Positions 1 to 8,284 of a DNA stretch of 43,840 nt are shown one piece after another (the stretch's first letter is position 1; each line of letters opens with the position of its first letter). A model generated the notes under the pieces. That model worked only from the letters and a program-made list of their open reading frames with translations. It made no database searches and was not told the origin of the DNA. The stretch lies in contig JBOGVS010000028.1 in the NCBI GenBank assembly GCA_050692555.1, positions 1-43,840 of the forward strand. The letters are read 5' to 3'. The translations under genes were made by a program, and so were the position numbers. Source of the DNA: DAITPV01 sp050692555. Lineage in GTDB: Bacteria > Actinomycetota > UBA4738 > CALAEC01.

Positions 1-120
1 GCCTCACCAACCGGCGGGGGCACGCTCTAGACTTAGAGCTCAGGGCTCAGCCCTCGCGAGTGCTCACCCGCCGGCGGGCTCGGGCACAGCATGCCTCACG
101 GCATCTCCGTACGGGAGCCA
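1..120 (-). terminator. Three successive inverted repeats downstream of ispG
   Basis: No gene is supported between the window edge and the ispG stop. Reading in the direction of ispG transcription there are three inverted repeats: a GC palindrome at 67-78 (CCCGCCGGCGGG), a six-base-arm repeat at 42-54 (AGGGCT/AGCCCT around one base) and a six-base-arm hairpin at 24-39 (GCTCTA/TAGAGC around four bases). None is followed by a T tract, so a classical intrinsic terminator is not shown. They may end transcription or protect the 3' end of the long rpsB-to-ispG unit; this is inference. Confidence 0.4.
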
Positions 121-1209
121 TTAGCCCTCGACCGCCACTTCCGCGGCCATCTTCCTGGCCTCCTTCACCAGGGCCTCCACGAACTCGGACTCCGGGATGC
201 GGTTGGCCTGGACCTCGCCCCTCACGATCAGCTGGCCGTACCCCTTCCCCGCCGCGATCCCCAGGTCCGCTTCCCGGGCCTCGCCGGGGCCGTTCACCAC
301 GCAGCCCATCACCGCCACCCGGATCGGAGCCTTGATGCCCTCGCGTTCCAACGCCTCGTTGACCTGCTTGGTGAGGCCGAGGACGTCGACCTCGGCGCGG
401 CCGCACGAGGGACAGGCCACCAGGTCCAGCCCTCGCTTCTTGAGGCCCAAGGACTGGAGGATCCAGTTCCCCACCTTGACCTCCTCGACCGGATCGTCGG
501 TCAGGGAGACCCGGATGGTGTCGCCGATTCCTTCCGCCAAGAGGGTCCCGATCCCCACCGCGGACTTCACCCCGCCCGACGGCATCGGACCGGCCTCCGT
601 CACCCCAAGGTGGAGCGGGTAGTCGCACCGTTCCGCGAGCAGGCGATAGGCCCGAATCATCTCGGCCGGGTTGGAATGCTTCACGGAGATCTTGATGTCG
701 GTGAAGTCCTCGTCTTCCAGGATCCGGGCTTCGTTGAGGGCCGACTCCACCAGGGCCTCCGCGGTGGGCCGTCCGTATCTCTCGAGCAACGGCTTCTCCA
801 GGGAGCCGGCGTTGACCCCGATCCGGATGGGGACCCCGCGGGCCTTGGCCTCCCTGGCGATGAGGCGAACCTTGTCCTGGTACTTGATGTTGCCGGGGTT
901 GATCCGGAGGCCGTGGATCCCTCCCTCCAGAGCGGCCATGGCGTACTTCCACTGGAAGTGGATGTCGGCGACCACCGGGATCGTGGCGTGCTCGGCGATG
1001 GTCTCGAGGGCCCGGGCGTCCTCCCAGTGGGGAACGGCCACCCGAACGATCTCGCACCCGGCGGCCACCAGCGCGGCCATCTGCTGGAGGGTGGCGTTGA
1101 CGTCGGCGGTCTTCGTGGTGGTCATGGACTGCACGCGGACAGGGGCGTCGCCGCCCACCTCGACCCATCCGACCCGGACCTGCCTGCTCGTTCGTCGTTC
1201 GGCCACCAC
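121..1209 (-). CDS. ispG: 4-hydroxy-3-methylbut-2-enyl diphosphate synthase (IspG/GcpE)
   Basis: IspG is the iron-sulfur enzyme that reduces MEcPP to HMBPP in the MEP isoprenoid pathway. The protein has the N-terminal TIM-barrel signature (GGDAPVRVQSMTTT, IVRVAVPHWEDA) and the C-terminal cluster-binding cysteines (CPSCGR, and GCVVNGPGEA further on). Length is normal. The start chosen is the GTG at 1209, because TACACT lies exactly 6 nt upstream (leaderless pattern) and no ribosome binding site precedes the alternative GTG at 1242. The protein is 362 aa from 1209 and 373 aa from 1242. It is the last gene of the dxr-rseP-ispG group; dxr and ispG act in the same pathway. Confidence 0.95.
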   Translation of the reverse strand: MVAERRTSRQVRVGWVEVGGDAPVRVQSMTTTKTADVNATLQQMAALVAAGCEIVRVAVPHWEDARALETIAEHATIPVVADIHFQWKYAMAALEGGIHGLRINPGNIKYQDKVRLIAREAKARGVPIRIGVNAGSLEKPLLERYGRPTAEALVESALNEARILEDEDFTDIKISVKHSNPAEMIRAYRLLAERCDYPLHLGVTEAGPMPSGGVKSAVGIGTLLAEGIGDTIRVSLTDDPVEEVKVGNWILQSLGLKKRGLDLVACPSCGRAEVDVLGLTKQVNEALEREGIKAPIRVAVMGCVVNGPGEAREADLGIAAGKGYGQLIVRGEVQANRIPESEFVEALVKEARKMAAEVAVEG

Positions 1210-1221
1210 GATGCCAGTGTA
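1210..1221 (-). promoter_or_regulatory. -10 element for a leaderless ispG start
   Basis: TACACT (1216-1221, minus strand) is followed by 6 nt and then GTG. This fits an actinobacterial TANNNT -10 box with transcription starting at the start codon. No convincing -35 is seen. Confidence 0.5.
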
Positions 1222-1275
1222 ACGAGCAGCAACCAGGGCCACGGAACGGAGCCGTGCAGATGGTGTGCAGGCGGG

Positions 1276-2385
1276 CTACAGGAACGGGTTGGGGATGGGG
1301 CTCACCACGTCGAGGTACAGGAGCGACACCGTGAACAGGATGAGGAACCCGGCCACCACGGCGGTGATCGGCAGCAGCCGGCGAGGATCGATCCGCCGGC
1401 CGGTCACGGCCTCGATCCCCACGACCGCCAGGTGACCGCCGTCCAGCGGCGGCAGCGGGAGGATGTTCAGGATCCCCACGAACACGTTGAAGAACGCAAA
1501 CAGGTAGAGGAACACGTCGAGCTGGCCGGCCTCCACCGCCTGCCCCGACACTCTGGCCGCGCCGACCACACCCACCGGATCCGTGAGGTCGCGCTCCCGC
1601 TCACCCACCAGAAGCTGCCCGATCCGCTGGAGCCCCTCCGGCCCGAACACCTGGCCCATGGCCCGGAACGACCCGGTGACCATGTCCCCGACCGCCTCGA
1701 ACGTCTTCCCGGTGGCCTCCACCGGACCCTCGTGGAGCCGGCCTCCGGTGGCGATGGACACCCCGAGGCGGGCGATCCGTTCGCCTTCCAGCTCGGACAG
1801 CACCGGCGTGGCCCGCGCCGTGACCTCCCGTCCGTCCCGCTCGACCAGGATCACCATCTCCCGCCCCACGTTGGACTCGATGGCCTCCAGGAACTCGTCG
1901 TAGGCCACATCCTCGCCGTTCACCGCCAGGACCTCGTCCCCGGGCTGAAGGCCCGCGGCGGAGGCCGGTGAGGGCCGCCCGCCCAGGGTCGGCTCCACTT
2001 CCGCGAGCCTGGCTCGGGGGATGCCGATCAGCATGAACAACCCGATCAGGAGCAGGAACGCCAGCACGAAGTGCATGAACGAGCCGGCCGCCAGCACCAC
2101 GGCGCGCTGCCGCTTGGGCTTGGCGGTGAACAACCGTTCGCGGTCGGCCGGGGCCGGTTCCTGGAACGGGTTCATGCCGGCGATGCGGACGTAGCCTCCC
2201 AGCGGCAGGGCCTTGATCCCGTACTCGGTCTCCCCTCGCCGGAACGACCAGATCCGGGGACCGAAACCGATGAAGAACTCCTCGACCTTGATGCCGTAAC
2301 GCTTGGCCGTCAGGTAGTGGCCCAGCTCGTGCGCCACGATCATGGCGAAGATGCCGCCGATGAAGATCAGGATCCCGGTGAACAT
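1276..2385 (-). CDS. rseP: Site-2 protease, RseP/Rip1 family (M50)
   Basis: Intramembrane zinc metalloprotease that cleaves membrane-anchored anti-sigma factors or similar substrates in regulated proteolysis. The catalytic HELGH motif is at residues 19-23 in the first membrane segment. A PDZ domain follows in the middle (around LGVSIATG), and the second active-site motif NILPLPPLDGG sits in a late membrane helix, with a last hydrophobic segment at the C terminus. The 369-aa length is typical. The ATG at 2385 lies 6 nt after the dxr stop, so it is probably co-transcribed with dxr. This dxr-rseP-ispG order is known in actinobacteria. Its substrate cannot be read from this window. Confidence 0.95.
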   Translation of the reverse strand: MFTGILIFIGGIFAMIVAHELGHYLTAKRYGIKVEEFFIGFGPRIWSFRRGETEYGIKALPLGGYVRIAGMNPFQEPAPADRERLFTAKPKRQRAVVLAAGSFMHFVLAFLLLIGLFMLIGIPRARLAEVEPTLGGRPSPASAAGLQPGDEVLAVNGEDVAYDEFLEAIESNVGREMVILVERDGREVTARATPVLSELEGERIARLGVSIATGGRLHEGPVEATGKTFEAVGDMVTGSFRAMGQVFGPEGLQRIGQLLVGERERDLTDPVGVVGAARVSGQAVEAGQLDVFLYLFAFFNVFVGILNILPLPPLDGGHLAVVGIEAVTGRRIDPRRLLPITAVVAGFLILFTVSLLYLDVVSPIPNPFL

Positions 2386-2391
2386 GGGGGC

Positions 2392-3549
2392 CTACAGGGA
2401 AGCGATCAGCTCGGTGGCGCGGTCCCTGGCCCAGCCGTCCGCGCGTTCCAGGCTGACCACCGAGACCACCGGGGCGGGCTCGTGCTCGTCCAGCACGCCG
2501 GCCACCACCTCCGGGATCGCGGTGAGCGGAACCTTGCCATCGAGGAACGCCTCCACCGCAACCTCGTTGGCCGCGCTCATGGCCGCTGGATACGTGGCCC
2601 CCAGGCGGCCGGCCCGGTACGCCAGATCCAGGGCGGGGAAGCTGGCCCGGTCCACCGGCTCGAACGTCAGGCCGCCCAGGGTGGCCAGATCCAGGCCTGC
2701 GATCCCCGCCGGCAAGCGCTCGGGGTATGCCAGGGCCAGCTGGATCGGAAGTCGCATGTCGGGGACCGACAGCTGGGCGATCATGCTTCCGTCCCGGAAT
2801 TCCGCCGCGCCGTGGATCACGCTCTCCGGATGCACCACCACCTCGATCCGCTCGTAGTCCAGGGAGAACAGGTAGTGCGCCTCGATGACCTCCAGGCCCT
2901 TGTTCATCAGGGTGGCCGAGTCGATGGTGATCTTCGGCCCCATCCGCCACGTGGGGTGGGCCAGGGCCTCTTTCACCGATGCCCGGGCCAGCTCGTCCCG
3001 GCTCCAGCCCCGGAACGGACCGCCGGACGCGGTGATGATCACCCGCTGGAGGTCCTCACGGCGCTCTCCCCGGAGGCACTGGGCCAGGGCCGCGTGCTCG
3101 GAATCCACCGGGACCAGACGATCCGGCTCGCTCTTCACCAGGTCCATCACCAGCTCCCCGCCGACGATCAGGCTCTCCTTGTTGGCCAGGGCCAGGATCT
3201 TCCCCGAGGACAGCGTGGCCAGGGTGGGCGGCAGCCCCACCGACCCGACCATGGCGTTGAGGACCAGGTCCGCGTCGCTGTCACGAGCCAGACGTTCGGC
3301 AGCGTCGGGGCCGGTGATCACCTCGACGCTGCGGAGACCGGCCAGGGCCTCCTCAAGCTCGGCTGCGGCGGTCTCGTCGGTGACCGCCACCACCGGGGGC
3401 ATGAACTCCCGGATCTGGCCCACCAGCAGCTCGCGGCTGGAAGCCGCTCCCAGCCCCACGACCTGGAACCGGTCGCCGTTCCGGCGGACCACGTCCAGGG
3501 CCTGAGTCCCGATCGAGCCGGTGGAGCCGAGGATGACCAGCCTGCGCAT
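2392..3549 (-). CDS. dxr: 1-deoxy-D-xylulose 5-phosphate reductoisomerase
   Basis: Dxr (IspC) converts DXP to MEP using NADPH. The Rossmann motif LGSTGSIGTQALDVV is at the very N terminus, followed by NKESLIVGGELV and the substrate and metal-binding region VDSEHAALAQCL, then ASGGPFR and the family motif HPTWRMGPKITIDSATLMNK. The frame stays open upstream into cdsA, but the ATG at 3549 is the correct start: it places the Rossmann strand at residue 2 and is preceded by TACCCT and 7 nt. The protein is 385 aa, the normal family size. It begins 40 bp after cdsA and probably has its own promoter in addition to read-through. Confidence 0.96.
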   Translation of the reverse strand: MRRLVILGSTGSIGTQALDVVRRNGDRFQVVGLGAASSRELLVGQIREFMPPVVAVTDETAAAELEEALAGLRSVEVITGPDAAERLARDSDADLVLNAMVGSVGLPPTLATLSSGKILALANKESLIVGGELVMDLVKSEPDRLVPVDSEHAALAQCLRGERREDLQRVIITASGGPFRGWSRDELARASVKEALAHPTWRMGPKITIDSATLMNKGLEVIEAHYLFSLDYERIEVVVHPESVIHGAAEFRDGSMIAQLSVPDMRLPIQLALAYPERLPAGIAGLDLATLGGLTFEPVDRASFPALDLAYRAGRLGATYPAAMSAANEVAVEAFLDGKVPLTAIPEVVAGVLDEHEPAPVVSVVSLERADGWARDRATELIASL

Positions 3550-3562
3550 CGCTCCCAGGGTA
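3550..3562 (-). promoter_or_regulatory. -10 element for a leaderless dxr start
   Basis: TACCCT (3557-3562, minus strand) followed by 7 nt and the dxr ATG, inside the 40-bp cdsA-dxr gap. No ribosome binding site of usual strength is present. Confidence 0.5.
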
Positions 3563-3589
3563 CCCGCTCGACCGGGATAATTCCGATGG

Positions 3590-5281
3590 TCAGGAAAGGG
3601 ACAGCTGGAGGAAGTAATAGGCCGCGGGCGCGGCAAACAGGATCGCGTCGATCCGGTCCAGGACGCCGCCGTGACCGGGCAGGATGGTCCCCATGTCCTT
3701 GACCCCGAGGTCGCGCTTCAGCGCCGACTCGACCAGGTCGCCGAGGGGGGCGACCACCGCGATGACCATGGCAAGCCCCACGGCCCGGGAGGCGGTGAAC
3801 GGCTCGATGGTGGGGACGATAGCCAGGGCCACCAGCAGCAGGATGAACGTCGCTCCGATGGCCCCTTCCCAGGACTTCTGGGGACTGATCGTGGGCGCCA
3901 GCGGCCGGCTCCCCCACAGGGATCCGATGGCGTAAGCACACACGTCGTACAGGACCGTGAGCCCGATCACCGTGAGGAAGATGTTGCGGCCCAGGTTGCC
4001 CGGATAGGTCAGCAGCAGGATGGCGAACGAAGCCAGGAACGGAACGTACAGGGCGCCCAGGACCGTGACGCCGGCGTTCACGGTGGTGTTTCGCCGAGCG
4101 GCCGCGGGGGCGGCCATGTACCACAGCACGCTGACCGCCATGGTCAGGAACAGACCCAAGAGTACTGCCGAGGCTCCATGGAAGAAGGCCCCCGCGATCA
4201 TGAACGCCCCGCCCACCAGACCCAGGAGGGTGGCCGGCTGGAGGTTCCGGTCTCGCATCACCGTGTAGAACTCCAGCTGCCCGAGCAGGACGACCGCCGC
4301 GGCCAGGACGGTGAACGGTCCCTTTCCCACGGCCAGCAGGGCGATGACCGCCGCCGCGAGCAGGACCCCGGAAGCGAACGCCGCGGTCAGATCCCGTCCC
4401 TCGGTGGGCTCGGCCGGTGCCTCCGCGCCGGCCTCCGCCACGGGGACGTGCCCGCCTTCTTGCCACGTGGGAGCCTCGACCGGAGGGACGCCCTCGTCGA
4501 TCGTCACGGCCCGGTCGTCTTCGGGTTCCTCCTCCAGGTCGGCCAGGAGATCCTGCTCGACCTCCTCGGGCCGGATCCCCGAGGCGAAGTGCTCTGCGGC
4601 CGCCTCGATCGCTTCGGGCTCTGCCTCTTCCTCAGCCGGTGTCTCGTCCCCGGCCTCCCCAAGCTCCGCCGTGGCACCGGGCTCCATCGGCGGGGCCTCC
4701 TCGTCTTCCTCGAACAGCTCGGAGGCTGAGGTGATCACCGCTTCCTCCTCCAGGACCGGCTCTTCCTGTGCCTCTTCCTCGTCGCCGGTCTGGGGAAGAT
4801 CCGAGTACTCGGGAGGAGCGGCGCTCAGGTCCTCGAGCGAGAGGGGCTCGTCCCCGGCCGCCTCACCCTCACCCAACAGCGCCTCGGCCTCGTCCGCCGG
4901 GGCGCCCTCGCCCGCCGGCGCACCTTCCTCCTCGACCTCCCGGGCCATCTCGCCTCGGATCCGGTCCCAGTCCGATTCTTTCTTCTCGCCGGCGGCAACC
5001 TCCGCTTCCTCCTCCTGCTCGCCTTCCGCCTCTTCGCCGTTGCCGGGCCCGGCTGCCGCACCCACCAGCTCCGCCTCGTCGGGGATGTCGATCTCGAGGT
5101 CTCCCCAGTCCGCTCCACCGGGGGGAGTCGCGGCCGGCTGTTCGGCCTCGGCCGGCTTCTCGGGAGCCGCCGGGCCCTCCTGAGCGTCGTCGGGCCAGTC
5201 CTCCAGGGGCTCCTCGAAGAACTTGTCCAGACCCTCGAAGGGGTCTTCTTCCTCGGGCCCGCGGTCGCGTTCGTCCGCCAC
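3590..5281 (-). CDS. cdsA: Phosphatidate cytidylyltransferase with long acidic N-terminal extension
   Basis: CdsA makes CDP-diacylglycerol from phosphatidate and CTP at the membrane. The last ~269 residues are a complete polytopic CdsA domain, including the signature SALKRDLGVKDMG followed by LPGHGGVLDRID. Before it lie about 294 residues rich in Glu, Asp, Ala and Pro, with no recognisable fold, for example EEGAPAGEGAPADEAEALLG. The start is the GTG at 5281, whose first base is the last base of the frr stop (TAGTG). The frame remains open further upstream through frr, but that part is a shadow. At 563 aa it is about twice the usual CdsA length. The extension is expected to be cytoplasmic and disordered; its role is unknown. 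Confidence 0.93.
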   Translation of the reverse strand: MADERDRGPEEEDPFEGLDKFFEEPLEDWPDDAQEGPAAPEKPAEAEQPAATPPGGADWGDLEIDIPDEAELVGAAAGPGNGEEAEGEQEEEAEVAAGEKKESDWDRIRGEMAREVEEEGAPAGEGAPADEAEALLGEGEAAGDEPLSLEDLSAAPPEYSDLPQTGDEEEAQEEPVLEEEAVITSASELFEEDEEAPPMEPGATAELGEAGDETPAEEEAEPEAIEAAAEHFASGIRPEEVEQDLLADLEEEPEDDRAVTIDEGVPPVEAPTWQEGGHVPVAEAGAEAPAEPTEGRDLTAAFASGVLLAAAVIALLAVGKGPFTVLAAAVVLLGQLEFYTVMRDRNLQPATLLGLVGGAFMIAGAFFHGASAVLLGLFLTMAVSVLWYMAAPAAARRNTTVNAGVTVLGALYVPFLASFAILLLTYPGNLGRNIFLTVIGLTVLYDVCAYAIGSLWGSRPLAPTISPQKSWEGAIGATFILLLVALAIVPTIEPFTASRAVGLAMVIAVVAPLGDLVESALKRDLGVKDMGTILPGHGGVLDRIDAILFAAPAAYYFLQLSLS

Positions 5282-5841
5282 TAGACCTCCATCAGCTCCT
5301 TTTCCTTGTGGCCCAGGATCTCCTCGATCTCGGCCACGTGCTTGTCGGTCAGCCTCTGGAGCTCCTTCTCCGAGCGGTGCAGGTCGTCCTCGGAGATCTC
5401 CCCGTCCTTCTTCAGCCGTTCGAGCTCTTCCTTGGCATGCCGGCGAACGTTCCGCACGGCCACCCGGCCCTCTTCGGCCCGCTCGTGCACCAGCTTGGTG
5501 AGGTCCTTCCTGCGTTCCTCGGTGAGCTGGGGGAACGCCAGCCGGATCACCACGCCGTCGTTGGATGGGGTCAGGCCGAGGTCGGACTGCATGATGGCTT
5601 TCTCCATGGCCGACATGGCGTTGCGGTCGAACGGTTGGATCACCAGGAGCCGGGGCTCCGGAACGGAGAACGAGGCCAGCTGGTTCAGGGGCGTCTGGGT
5701 CCCGTAGTACTCGACCATCACTCGGTTCAGGATCGCCGGCGTGGCCCTGCCGGTGCGCACCGAGCCGAACTCCTCGCCGGTGATCTCCACTGCCCGCTTC
5801 ATCTTGTGATCGGCATCCTTCAGGGTCGTTTCCGCCGTCAC
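5281..5841 (-). CDS. frr: Ribosome recycling factor
   Basis: RRF works with EF-G to split post-termination ribosomes. The 186-aa protein has the family features: VRTGRATPAILNRVMVEYYG in the first long helix, TPLNQLASFSVPEPRLLVIQ in the small domain, KAIMQSDLGLTPSNDG, and the long C-terminal helices (RKDLTKLVHERAEEGRVAVR). The GTG start at 5841 overlaps the pyrH stop by 4 nt (GTGA), and the length agrees with the family, so upstream in-frame sequence is rejected. It sits in the standard rpsB-tsf-pyrH-frr-cdsA unit and shares one base with cdsA. Confidence 0.97.
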   Translation of the reverse strand: MTAETTLKDADHKMKRAVEITGEEFGSVRTGRATPAILNRVMVEYYGTQTPLNQLASFSVPEPRLLVIQPFDRNAMSAMEKAIMQSDLGLTPSNDGVVIRLAFPQLTEERRKDLTKLVHERAEEGRVAVRNVRRHAKEELERLKKDGEISEDDLHRSEKELQRLTDKHVAEIEEILGHKEKELMEV

Positions 5842-6617
5842 GGCCCGCCTCCAGCATGGACCAGCGTGCCGATGGGATCGCCCTGGACGGCCCGCCGGAT
5901 GTTCCCCTCTTGCCGGAAGTTGAACACGATGATGGGGAGGCCGTTCTCCCGGCACAGTGAGATGGCGCTGGCGTCCATCACCTCAAGGCCCCTGCTGAGG
6001 ACCTCGAAGTAGTCGAGGTGGTCGAACCTCACGGCGTCCGGATTCAGCTTGGGGTCGGAGTCGTACACGCCGTCGACGCCGGTGCCTTTGAGGATGGCCT
6101 CCGCATGGATCTCCAGCGCGATCTGTGCCGCGGCACTGTCGGTGGAGAAGTACGGCCGCCCCAGTCCCGCGGCGAAGATCACCACCCGCCCCTTTTCCAG
6201 GTGGCGCATGGCCTTGCGGGGGATGTAGGGCTCCGCGATCTGGGCCATGGGGATCGCCGTCTGCACTCGAGTGACGATGCCGATCCGCTCCAGAGCATCC
6301 TGGAGCGCCAGAGCGTTCATCACCGTGGCCAGCATCCCCACGTAATCGGCGCGAGCCCGGTCCATGGCCGGAGCGTCCCGCCCCCGGAAGATGTTCCCCC
6401 CGCCGACCACTACGGCGGGCTCCACGCCGGAGGTCACCACGTCCGCGAGCTGGCGAGCCAACAGCTCCACCGCTTCCTCGGAGATGCCGAAATCCCGGCC
6501 GGGCGGAGCGAACGCGTCGCCGGAGAGCTTCAGCAGCACCCGGCGGAACGACGGCCTGGAGGGGCGGGCCGCGGGGTCGGCTCCGGCAGCTTCCCCGGTG
6601 GCCGTGTCCGCCGTCAT
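5838..6617 (-). CDS. pyrH: Uridylate kinase (UMP kinase)
   Basis: PyrH phosphorylates UMP to UDP, the committed step to UTP and CTP. It is an amino-acid-kinase fold enzyme: RVLLKLSGDAF near the N terminus, the nucleotide loop VVVGGGNIFRG, GMLATVMNALALQDALE, GRPYFSTDSAAAQIALEIHA and KGTGVDGVYDSDPK. About 25 residues before the first strand are low-complexity (Ala, Thr, Pro) and are absent from shorter homologues. The ATG at 6617 overlaps the tsf stop (ATGA), so translation is probably coupled. The length of 259 aa is slightly above the usual value because of the N-terminal tail. Confidence 0.97.
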   Translation of the reverse strand: MTADTATGEAAGADPAARPSRPSFRRVLLKLSGDAFAPPGRDFGISEEAVELLARQLADVVTSGVEPAVVVGGGNIFRGRDAPAMDRARADYVGMLATVMNALALQDALERIGIVTRVQTAIPMAQIAEPYIPRKAMRHLEKGRVVIFAAGLGRPYFSTDSAAAQIALEIHAEAILKGTGVDGVYDSDPKLNPDAVRFDHLDYFEVLSRGLEVMDASAISLCRENGLPIIVFNFRQEGNIRRAVQGDPIGTLVHAGGGP

Positions 6618-7246
6618 TCGCTCCTCGAGCCGTCCTCGCCGCGGACGAATCTCGCGAACCGCCGGACCTCCACCTTCTCTCCCACCTTGGAGGAGAGCTC
6701 CGCGATCACCTCGCCCACGGTCTTGGCCTGGTCCTTGTAGAACGGCTGGTCCATCAGGACCCGATCCTTGAAGAAGCTCTTCTCCATCTTCCCGTCGACG
6801 ATGCGGGGGATGACCTGGTCCTGCTTACCTTCCTCCCGAGCCTGGGTCTCGTACAGCTTGCGCTCCCGCTCGATCTCTTCGGGCGGAACGTCGTCGCGAG
6901 TGATCCACCACGGGTCGTGGGCCGCAACCTGGACCGCCATATCGTGGGCCAGGGCCCTGAACTCCGGCGTGTTCGCCACGAAGTCCGTCTCGCAGTTCAC
7001 CTCGACGAGGACGCCGAGCTTTCCTCCGAGGTGGATGTATGCGTCGATGACGCCCTCACGGGCGACCTTTCCAGCTCGCCTCGCCGCATCGGCCAGACCC
7101 TTGGTCCGCAACAGATCTCGGGCCCTTTCCAGGTCACCGCCCGATTCCTCCAGCGCGCGCTTGCAGTCCATCATTCCGGCGCCGGTGGTCTCCCGCAGCC
7201 GTCTGACCAGGTCCGCAGAGACGGTCATGTTCTCGGATTCTCCCAT
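6614..7246 (-). CDS. tsf: Elongation factor Ts (short form)
   Basis: EF-Ts recharges EF-Tu by GDP/GTP exchange. The N-terminal UBA-like domain (LVRRLRETTGAGMMDCKRAL) and the core motif VEVNCETDFVANT are present. At 210 aa it is the short type that lacks the second half of the core found in the E. coli protein. The ATG at 7246 is preferred because GGGAGG lies 7 nt upstream; an ATG at 7228 is possible but has a weaker, more distant site. It follows rpsB by 19 bp and overlaps pyrH by 4 nt. Confidence 0.96.
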   Translation of the reverse strand: MGESENMTVSADLVRRLRETTGAGMMDCKRALEESGGDLERARDLLRTKGLADAARRAGKVAREGVIDAYIHLGGKLGVLVEVNCETDFVANTPEFRALAHDMAVQVAAHDPWWITRDDVPPEEIERERKLYETQAREEGKQDQVIPRIVDGKMEKSFFKDRVLMDQPFYKDQAKTVGEVIAELSSKVGEKVEVRRFARFVRGEDGSRSE

Positions 7247-7265
7247 ACCGCGACCTCCCATCCCC

Positions 7266-8150
7266 TCACCTGGGGCCGGCGGGAGATGCTTCACCCTCCT
7301 TCTCCCCGCCCTCTCCTGCAGGTTCGGGTGCGATCTCCGGCTCCGGAGCGATCTCCGGCTCCGTCGCCTGCGCTGCCTCACCGGATGGCTCGTCGGCCAC
7401 CACCTCAGCGGGAGGCGGAGGGGCCTTTGGCTCCGCCACGCCCGTGCGTTGCTGCAGGTCCCGGCCGGCCAGCGCCTGTCCCTCGCGGATCCCGTCGGCG
7501 ATCACCGATGCCACCAGGGTGATCGAACGGATCGCGTCGTCGTTGCCGGGGATCGCGTAGTCGACCTCGTCCGGATCGCAGTTCGTGTCCACGATGGCCA
7601 CCACCGGGATGCCCAGCTTGTTGGCCTCGGTGACGGCGATCTGCTCCTTGTTGGTGTCGATCACGAACACCGCCGCCGGGAGCCGCTCCATGTTCATGAT
7701 GCCGCCCATGTTGCGCTCGAGCTTCTCCTTTTCTTGTCGAAGCTTGAGCACCTCCTTCTTGGGGAGGAACTCGAAGGCTCCCGAGCGCTGCATCTCCTGA
7801 AGCTCCACCAGCCGGCGCAGGCGCCGGAAGATGGTCTGGAAGTTCGTGAGCATCCCACCCAGCCACCGGGTGTTCACGTACGGCATCTCCACCCGCTGGG
7901 CATGCTCGGCCATCACATCTTGAGCCTGTTTCTTGGTCCCCACGAATAGAACCGTGCCGCCGGCTCGAGCCGCGTCACGGACGAACTCGTAGGCGCGCTC
8001 CAGGCCCTGGAGGGTCTTCTCCAGGTCGATGATGTAGATCCCGCCTCGCTCGCCGTAGATGTACCGGCGCATCTTGGGGTTCCAACGCCGGGTCTGGTGA
8101 CCGAAGTGGACGCCGGCCTCGAGCAGCTGCCGGCGGGTGGTGACCGCCAT
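7266..8150 (-). CDS. rpsB: 30S ribosomal protein S2 with acidic C-terminal tail
   Basis: S2 belongs to the 30S head/platform region and is needed for S1 binding in many bacteria. The sequence is canonical: MAVTTRRQLLEAGVHFGHQT, RRWNPKMRRYIYGERGGIYI, VNTRWLGGMLTNF and IPVVAIVDTNCDPD. The final ~65 residues are a Glu/Pro/Ala tail containing a short tandem repeat (EPEIAPEPEIAPEP) that is also visible in the DNA near 7330-7362. The ATG is preceded by AGGAGG at 5 nt. It is the first gene of the unit and has a leader of about 110 nt. Confidence 0.97.
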   Translation of the reverse strand: MAVTTRRQLLEAGVHFGHQTRRWNPKMRRYIYGERGGIYIIDLEKTLQGLERAYEFVRDAARAGGTVLFVGTKKQAQDVMAEHAQRVEMPYVNTRWLGGMLTNFQTIFRRLRRLVELQEMQRSGAFEFLPKKEVLKLRQEKEKLERNMGGIMNMERLPAAVFVIDTNKEQIAVTEANKLGIPVVAIVDTNCDPDEVDYAIPGNDDAIRSITLVASVIADGIREGQALAGRDLQQRTGVAEPKAPPPPAEVVADEPSGEAAQATEPEIAPEPEIAPEPAGEGGEKEGEASPAGPR

Positions 8151-8269
8151 AGTTCCTCCTTCCGGTTATCTCCTCCACCCGGTTCGCTCCCGTCCCTCCC
8201 CGCGATGCTCGCAGGACCGGAGGACGGGTCCTCGGGTGTGTGTGCTCGGCCCTCTCGACCGGCGATCTC
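8151..8269 (-). promoter_or_regulatory. rpsB leader with possible sequestration of the ribosome binding site
   Basis: No gene lies between 8151 and 8284. The transcript from the -10 box at 8270-8275 would carry a leader of about 110 nt. The strong ribosome binding site AGGAGG is at 8155-8160. A leader segment at 8216-8224 (TCCTCCGGT on the minus strand) is complementary to the ACCGG-A-AGGA stretch that includes the ribosome binding site, with one bulged A, so the two could pair and hide it. A local hairpin GAGGAC/GTCCTC lies just upstream. S2 autoregulation is known in other bacteria; that this leader does it is inference. Confidence 0.35.
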
Positions 8270-8278
8270 AGTGTAGCA
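8270..8278 (-). promoter_or_regulatory. Extended -10 promoter element for rpsB
   Basis: TGC-TACACT on the minus strand, an extended -10 of the same TGCTANNNT form seen before rplS and rpmB. No good -35 is found 16-18 nt upstream. Confidence 0.45.
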
Positions 8279-8284
8279 GGGGGG

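Noticed and set aside
1..46. Partial gene running off the left edge
   Set aside because: A short open frame exists on the minus strand, but it is too short to judge and has no recognisable motif.
20..110. tRNA-Leu-like gene (a stem with CTTAG in the loop)
   Set aside because: The presumed anticodon arm has the wrong loop size, and no T-arm motif or acceptor stem can be built on either strand.
91..1971. Long plus-strand frames opposite ispG and rseP
   Set aside because: They are antisense shadows caused by high GC in third positions, with His/Pro/Arg-rich low-quality sequence and no motifs.
5282..5857. Longer CdsA reaching into frr
   Set aside because: Frr is unmistakable in another frame, and the GTG fused to its stop is a good start for cdsA.
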